From Capnocytophaga haemolytica (GTDB lineage: Bacteria; Bacteroidota; Bacteroidia; Flavobacteriales; Flavobacteriaceae): DNA of 64,000 nucleotides. Location: positions 845,001-909,000 of the forward strand of contig NZ_CP014227.1 of NCBI RefSeq assembly GCF_001553545.1, given 5' to 3'. The translations under genes were made by a program, and so were the position numbers. Under the pieces are notes generated by a model. That model made no database searches, was not told the DNA's origin, and saw only the letters and a program-made list of their open reading frames with translations. Shown here piece by piece: positions 59,649 to 64,000 of this stretch; within the stretch, counting starts at the first letter, position 1; every line of letters begins with the position of its first letter.

Positions 59649-61778
59649 ATGAAAAAAATAGCCTTTTTATTGCTGCTACTCACAGCAGGGTTTGCCTTCG
59701 CACAGCAGGGCGGTATGTGGATCCCCTCACTCTTAGAAGGAATGAACGCAAAAGAAATGCGTTCGCTGGGAATGAAGATGTCCGTAAAGGATATTTACAA
59801 CATCAACAAATCGAGCCTTAAGGACGCCGTGCCTCACTTCAATGGCGGATGCACCTCCGAGATCATCTCCCCTAAGGGACTGCTGCTCACCAATCACCAC
59901 TGTGGTTACGGGCAGATTCAAGCACACTCCACCGTCGAACACAACTATTTAGAAGACGGTTTTTGGGCAAAAAACCAAGCCGAAGAGCTTCCCAACAAAA
60001 ATTTAGAGGTTACCTTCATCGTGCGTATCGATGACGTTACCACAAAAGTGCTCGCAGGCACCGAGGGACTTTCTGACAAAGCCAAGGCTCAGAAAATCGA
60101 AGCCAATATTGCCCAAATCGTCAAGACTTCACCCAAGGAATCGTGGCAGGAAAACCGTATCAAAGCCTTTTACGAGGGCAATCAGTATATACTTTTCGTT
60201 GTCGAAACCTTTAAGGACGTGCGCTTAGTGGGGGCACCCCCTTCATCAATAGGAAAATTCGGCTCCGACACCGACAACTGGATGTGGCCACGCCACACGG
60301 GCGACTTCTCCCTCTTCCGCGTATACGCCGACAAAAACAACCACCCCGCAGCCTATTCCCCTGAAAACGTGCCTTATAAACCCAAACACTACTTCCCCGT
60401 ATCCCTTAAAGGCGTCAAGGAAGGCGATTTCACAATGGTGATGGGCTATCCAGGGCAAACCCAAGAGTACCTCCCCGCAGTGGCAGTAAAGCAAATCGTT
60501 GAGGTGCTCAATCCCGCAAAGATAGGCATCCGTGAGGTAGTGCTCAAAGCCCAAGACGAGTATATGCGCAAGGATCCAGCCATCAAAATCAAGTACGCCT
60601 CAAAGTACGCACGCATTGCTAACTATTGGAAAAAGTGGATCGGCGAAACCAAGGGGCTTATCAAATCCGATGCCGTAGCCATTAAGCAAGCGCAGGAAGT
60701 AAAATTCCAAGAAATGATTAAAAAAGCAGGCAAAGAACAGCAATATGGCGACCTGCTCCCTAAACTCAACAAGGCGTACACCGAAGCACAAGATTTTTCA
60801 TTAGCCACCGACCTATTCTCCGAATTCGTACTCCGCAATATCGACCTGATGAAAAACGGCAACAAATTCTCAGAACTGCGCACAGCACTACAAGTACGTG
60901 GCAACCAATCCTTTGAAGATAGAAAGGCAAACCTAAAAGCCGCAATGGAAAAAACCTTTAAGGACTACGATCGGGCGGTAGATAAAGCCTCCTTCGAGCA
61001 AGCCGTAGCCTTCTACGCAGCCCATCTCCCCAAGCAATTCATACCCCGAAGCCTGATCGACGTAGATGCCAAGGCACTCACCGAGAAGATTTACAACACC
61101 TCATTCTTAGCCACCGAAGAGGGCGTGCAGCGCGTGCTAAGCCTCCCCGCCAATGAGTTTATCGCAGCCCTGCACAACGATGCCGGTATGCAGTTCGTCG
61201 ATGATGTGCTCACCACCTACTATATGCGCGTGGCTTCTACCGATTATCGCCTACAACGCGAGATCGCCGACCTTCAGCAGACCTATATGAAAGCAATACT
61301 CGAGTTCTCCAAGCCTTCCGACCGCATTTTCCCCAACGCCAACAGCACCCTGCGCGTTACTTACGGAAAAATCGCGGGCTACACCTCTGGCGAGGCACAC
61401 TACGAGCCTTTTACCTACCTCGATGGCGTGATGGCAAAGTACAAAGCCGGTGATTACGAGTTCGATGTGCCCGAAAAACTCCGCGCGCTTTACGACAAAA
61501 AAGATTATGGCATTTACGGAAAAGGCGGCAAGATGCCCGTGTGCTTTATTTCCACTGCCCACACCACAGGAGGCAACTCCGGCAGCCCCGCAATCGATGC
61601 CAAAGGCAATTTAATAGGCTTAAACTTCGACCGCGTCTGGGACGGCACTATGAGCGACATACTTTACGACCCCGCACTCTGCCGCAACATTATGGTCGAC
61701 ATCCGCTACGTACTTTTTATCATCGACAAATACGCCGATGCCAATTATCTCATCAACGAAATGAAAATAGTGAAGTAA
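59649..61778 (+). CDS. dpp11: S46-family dipeptidyl peptidase, DPP11 type (Asp/Glu specific)
   Basis: 709 aa with a signal peptide (GFAFAQQGGMW). Periplasmic serine exopeptidase releasing dipeptides. The catalytic triad region is visible: His in NHHCGYG (H84), Asp in RHTGDFSLFR, and S644 in TGGNSGSP. The residue 18 after the serine is R662 (FDRVWDG), which corresponds to Arg673 of Porphyromonas DPP11; DPP7 has Gly there. Arg binds acidic P1 side chains, so the enzyme should favour Asp and Glu. Such peptidases feed amino-acid-using oral Bacteroidota. The stop codon begins a 7-bp repeat array. Confidence 0.93.
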   Translation: MKKIAFLLLLLTAGFAFAQQGGMWIPSLLEGMNAKEMRSLGMKMSVKDIYNINKSSLKDAVPHFNGGCTSEIISPKGLLLTNHHCGYGQIQAHSTVEHNYLEDGFWAKNQAEELPNKNLEVTFIVRIDDVTTKVLAGTEGLSDKAKAQKIEANIAQIVKTSPKESWQENRIKAFYEGNQYILFVVETFKDVRLVGAPPSSIGKFGSDTDNWMWPRHTGDFSLFRVYADKNNHPAAYSPENVPYKPKHYFPVSLKGVKEGDFTMVMGYPGQTQEYLPAVAVKQIVEVLNPAKIGIREVVLKAQDEYMRKDPAIKIKYASKYARIANYWKKWIGETKGLIKSDAVAIKQAQEVKFQEMIKKAGKEQQYGDLLPKLNKAYTEAQDFSLATDLFSEFVLRNIDLMKNGNKFSELRTALQVRGNQSFEDRKANLKAAMEKTFKDYDRAVDKASFEQAVAFYAAHLPKQFIPRSLIDVDAKALTEKIYNTSFLATEEGVQRVLSLPANEFIAALHNDAGMQFVDDVLTTYYMRVASTDYRLQREIADLQQTYMKAILEFSKPSDRIFPNANSTLRVTYGKIAGYTSGEAHYEPFTYLDGVMAKYKAGDYEFDVPEKLRALYDKKDYGIYGKGGKMPVCFISTAHTTGGNSGSPAIDAKGNLIGLNFDRVWDGTMSDILYDPALCRNIMVDIRYVLFIIDKYADANYLINEMKIVK

Positions 61779-61847
61779 GGTATGGGGTGTGAGGTGCGAG
61801 GTAGGAGCTCGCAGGCTTCAAAAGTGAGGCTTCAAAGCTCAGCTATG
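61778..61847. repeat. 7-bp tandem repeat array (10 units) at the DPP11 stop codon
   Basis: Ten diverged heptamers of AGGTGNG to AGGCTTC type, the first sharing the last base of the stop codon. Confidence 0.65.
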
Positions 61848-61867
61848 CCTACGCGAGTGCCTTGCCT

Positions 61868-61928
61868 TTCTCGCCTAAGCATCCACAGCCTTGATTTTTT
61901 GGTTCTTTTGTATCAAGACAAAAGAACA
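61868..61928 (-). repeat. Truncated copy of the 225-bp repeat with its end hairpin
   Basis: Inverse complement of the left end: CTCGCCTAAGCATCCA, CCTTGATTTTTTGG, then GTTCTTTTGT / ACAAAAGAAC. It may serve as transcription stop for DPP11. Confidence 0.8.
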
Positions 61929-62021
61929 AAATGAAAAAATCAACTGAGTTTAGTTCCATCAACCACTTAGGATTAAAAGTTTAAACAACTTTATTGTTAA
62001 TCATTAATTATCAAATAAAAA

Positions 62022-62678
62022 ATGAATAAATTTATCGACCACACATTGTTAAAGGCAGATGCCACTACTGCCGACATCGAAAAACTTTGTAAGGAAGCCA
62101 TTGAGCACCAATTCTATTCCGTTTGCGTCAATAGCGGTTACGTCGCTTTGGCAAAGCACCTCACACAAGGCAGCGGGGTAAAAGTGTGCAGTGTAGTAGG
62201 CTTCCCACTCGGGGCGATGGCTTCCGAGGCTAAGATGTTCGAAACCCAGAACGCACTCAGCAATGGCGCCGACGAGATCGATATGGTCATCAACGTGGGC
62301 TACCTCAAATCAGGCAATATCGACCAAGTACGCGCCGAAATTGCCACCATCAAGCAGTTGGTAGGCAAAGAAAGAGTGCTGAAAGTCATTATCGAGACCT
62401 GTTATCTAACCGATGAAGAAAAACGCTTAGCTTGCCGCCTATCGGTTGAAGCAGGTGCCGATTTTGTAAAGACTTCCACAGGATTTGGCACAGGTGGGGC
62501 AACCCCTGAGGACATTACACTGATGCGCGAAGCCGTCGCAGGCAAAGCCAAGCTCAAAGCCTCAGGCGGCGTGCGCGACTACGCCACCGCCAAGCAATAT
62601 ATCGACCTTGGAGTAAGCCGCATAGGCACCTCCAACGGCATCGCCATCATTAAAGGAGAGAAAGGAGAGGGCTACTAA
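62022..62678 (+). CDS. deoC: Deoxyribose-phosphate aldolase
   Basis: 218 aa, class I aldolase TIM barrel that splits 2-deoxyribose 5-phosphate to glyceraldehyde 3-phosphate and acetaldehyde. The family motifs are FIDHTLLKADAT, VCVNSGYV, VVGFPLGA, ADEIDMVINVGYLKSG, the Schiff-base lysine in FVKTSTGFG, and KASGGVRDYATAKQYI. Its stop is followed directly by the exonuclease gene, one nucleotide apart. Confidence 0.95.
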   Translation: MNKFIDHTLLKADATTADIEKLCKEAIEHQFYSVCVNSGYVALAKHLTQGSGVKVCSVVGFPLGAMASEAKMFETQNALSNGADEIDMVINVGYLKSGNIDQVRAEIATIKQLVGKERVLKVIIETCYLTDEEKRLACRLSVEAGADFVKTSTGFGTGGATPEDITLMREAVAGKAKLKASGGVRDYATAKQYIDLGVSRIGTSNGIAIIKGEKGEGY

Positions 62679-62679
62679 G

Positions 62680-63447
62680 ATGAAAATTATCAGCTACAAC
62701 GTCAATGGCATCCGCGCAGCCATTGCCAAAGGTTTGCTCGATTGGCTTAAAAGTGCCTCACCCGATGTGCTCTGCTTGCAAGAGATCAAAGCCACCGAAA
62801 GCCAAATCGCCACCGAACGAGCCGCCCTTGAGGCATTGGGCTACCCCTATCAGTACTATTACAGCGCGGAAAAAAAAGGCTATAGTGGCGTTGCGATCCT
62901 CTGCAAGCACAAACCCAAGCACGTCGAGGTAGGTACAGGCATCGATTATATGGATAAAGAAGGGCGCGTACTGCGTGCCGACTTTGAGAACCTCTCGGTG
63001 ATGAGCCTTTACCTCCCTTCGGGAACCAATCCCGAACGGTTAGGCTTCAAATTCACCTTTATGGACGACTTCAAACGCTATATCGATCATCTGAAGAAGT
63101 CCATACCCAATTTGGTGATCTGCGGCGACTACAACATCTGTCATCAAGCCATCGACATTCACGACCCCGTGCGCAATGCCACCGTTTCGGGCTTCTTACC
63201 CGAGGAACGCGCTTGGCTCGACGCCTTTATCAAAAGTGGATTTATCGACACCTTCCGCTATTTCAACCCCGAGCCGCACAATTATTCGTGGTGGAGCTAC
63301 CGCGCCAATGCTCGCGCCAATAACAAAGGCTGGCGCATTGATTATCTGCTGGCAAGCGAGCCCCTAAAGCCACGCCTTACCCGCGGGGTGATACTCCCAG
63401 AGGCAAAACACAGCGACCACTGCCCCGTGCTCTTAGAACTCACCTAA
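62680..63447 (+). CDS. xth: Exodeoxyribonuclease III / AP endonuclease
   Basis: 255 aa, the exonuclease-endonuclease-phosphatase fold. It acts in base excision repair on abasic sites. Motifs: SYNVNGIRAAIAKGLLDWL, CLQEIKATE (catalytic Glu), YSGVAILCK, GDYNICHQAIDIHDP, WWSYRANARANNKGWRIDYLL and HSDHCPVLLEL (catalytic His). Cotranscribed with deoC. Confidence 0.95.
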   Translation: MKIISYNVNGIRAAIAKGLLDWLKSASPDVLCLQEIKATESQIATERAALEALGYPYQYYYSAEKKGYSGVAILCKHKPKHVEVGTGIDYMDKEGRVLRADFENLSVMSLYLPSGTNPERLGFKFTFMDDFKRYIDHLKKSIPNLVICGDYNICHQAIDIHDPVRNATVSGFLPEERAWLDAFIKSGFIDTFRYFNPEPHNYSWWSYRANARANNKGWRIDYLLASEPLKPRLTRGVILPEAKHSDHCPVLLELT

Positions 63448-63472
63448 GAAGTAATGATTAAAAATCTCCTCT

Positions 63473-64000
63473 CTACTCAGGATATTGAATACGAGTGTGA
63501 TAGATGTTAGTAAGTTTATTTTTGAGCACCTTTTTCACCGTCTCAATTTCCTTAAAAGTAATATCGGCAGCGGCAAACTGGTTGTCGTCGAGCTGCTTTT
63601 TAATGATCTTATCCACGAAATCATCAATCTGCTCGTAGGTAGGATTTTGCAGACTCTTAGTAGCCGCCTCCACCGAGTCAGCCATCATCAAGATAGCAGT
63701 CTCCTTGGTCGAAGGCGTCGGCCCTGGATAGCGGAAGTCCTCCTCCTTAGCTTCTGGGTTGGTATCCAGCTCCTTACGGTAGAAAAAGTACACCAAACTA
63801 CGCCCGTGATGTGTACGTATAAAGTCGATAAGCCTATCAGGAAGCTTATAGCGCCGCGCCAGCTCAATCCCATCAGTAACGTGCTTGATAATCACCCGTG
63901 CACTCTGTATAGGAGAAAGGCGGTCGTGAGGATTAAGGCTTGTCTTCTGATTTTCAGTAAAGAAAGCAGGGTTTTCCATCTTCCCAATATCGTGATAGAG
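63473..64000 (-). CDS. HD-domain phosphohydrolase (7TMR-HD/PgpH-like), partial
   Basis: The C-terminal 175 residues are seen; the gene runs past the right edge. The first visible residues are LYHDIGK, the HD metal site, followed by ENPAFFTENQ, HVTDGIELARRYKLPDRLIDFIRTHHG and ILMMADSVEAATKSL. These are features of the PgpH type of membrane-bound HD phosphohydrolase, which degrades cyclic di-AMP. An N-terminal membrane part is expected outside the window, but is not seen. Confidence 0.85.
   Translation of the reverse strand, partial: LYHDIGKMENPAFFTENQKTSLNPHDRLSPIQSARVIIKHVTDGIELARRYKLPDRLIDFIRTHHGRSLVYFFYRKELDTNPEAKEEDFRYPGPTPSTKETAILMMADSVEAATKSLQNPTYEQIDDFVDKIIKKQLDDNQFAAADITFKEIETVKKVLKNKLTNIYHTRIQYPE

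Overview
The window reads as a chromosome fragment of a Bacteroidota bacterium of the family Flavobacteriaceae, most probably a Capnocytophaga-like organism. The evidence is: promoters of the Bacteroidota type (TTG/TTTG about 19-20 bp before TAnnTTTG), a SusC/SusD polysaccharide locus, a flexirubin/dialkylresorcinol (DAR) gene set, an S46 peptidase of the DPP11 type, and many TonB receptors with lipoproteins. Genus assignment is inference from gene content.

Layout. 1-7.1 kb: a C45-type lipoprotein (cut by the left edge), a lone cysN, then a DAR/flexirubin operon (acyl carrier protein, acyltransferase, darA, darB, two hotdog dehydratase-like proteins, one unknown) closed by a strong terminator. 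7.2-13.2 kb: a sulfatase lipoprotein, an esterase carrying a repeat insertion, fabI, yidD, dgt and tRNA-Asp. 13.4-25.7 kb: a beta-glucan-type utilisation locus read on the minus strand (sensor-regulator, SusC, SusD, PKD surface lipoprotein, GH16, GH2/5-like). 25.9-27.0 kb: a porin.

27-52 kb is one large functional block, almost all on the minus strand. It holds a respiratory-type molybdoenzyme, probably nitrate reductase, with a membrane subunit, a four-cluster Fe-S protein and a Rieske protein; two NarK transporters; and a nearly full molybdenum cofactor (Moco) pathway (moaA, moaCB, moaD, moaE, moeB, moeA, mobA, a ModE-like DNA-binding protein). Embedded in it are three paralogous TonB receptors, two lipoproteins resembling a small sulfite-oxidase (SUOX) fold, and two lipoproteins built of tandem OB-like repeats. 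The physical coupling suggests an outer-membrane uptake or handling system for molybdenum or a related ligand. moaE is interrupted by a one-base shortfall in a G run.

52.3-59.4 kb: a lone ketosynthase, then a compact phage-derived operon without structural genes (two tiny ORFs, a DUF6291-like replication protein, an unknown, a DnaA domain IV-like protein, holin, glucosaminidase endolysin, unimolecular-spanin-like protein). It is flanked by a NYN/LOTUS RNase-like gene and a GLSGKVGK protein. A TACAACT motif recurs at the promoters of this region and may be a shared operator. 59.6-64 kb: DPP11, deoC, exonuclease III and an HD-domain phosphohydrolase cut by the right edge.

Three unusual repeat classes run through the window: arrays of 7-bp units, often starting on a stop codon; arrays of helically phased 11-bp units, mostly just downstream of genes; and a 225-bp hairpin-bearing interspersed repeat with two near-identical copies around moaE and two truncated copies elsewhere.
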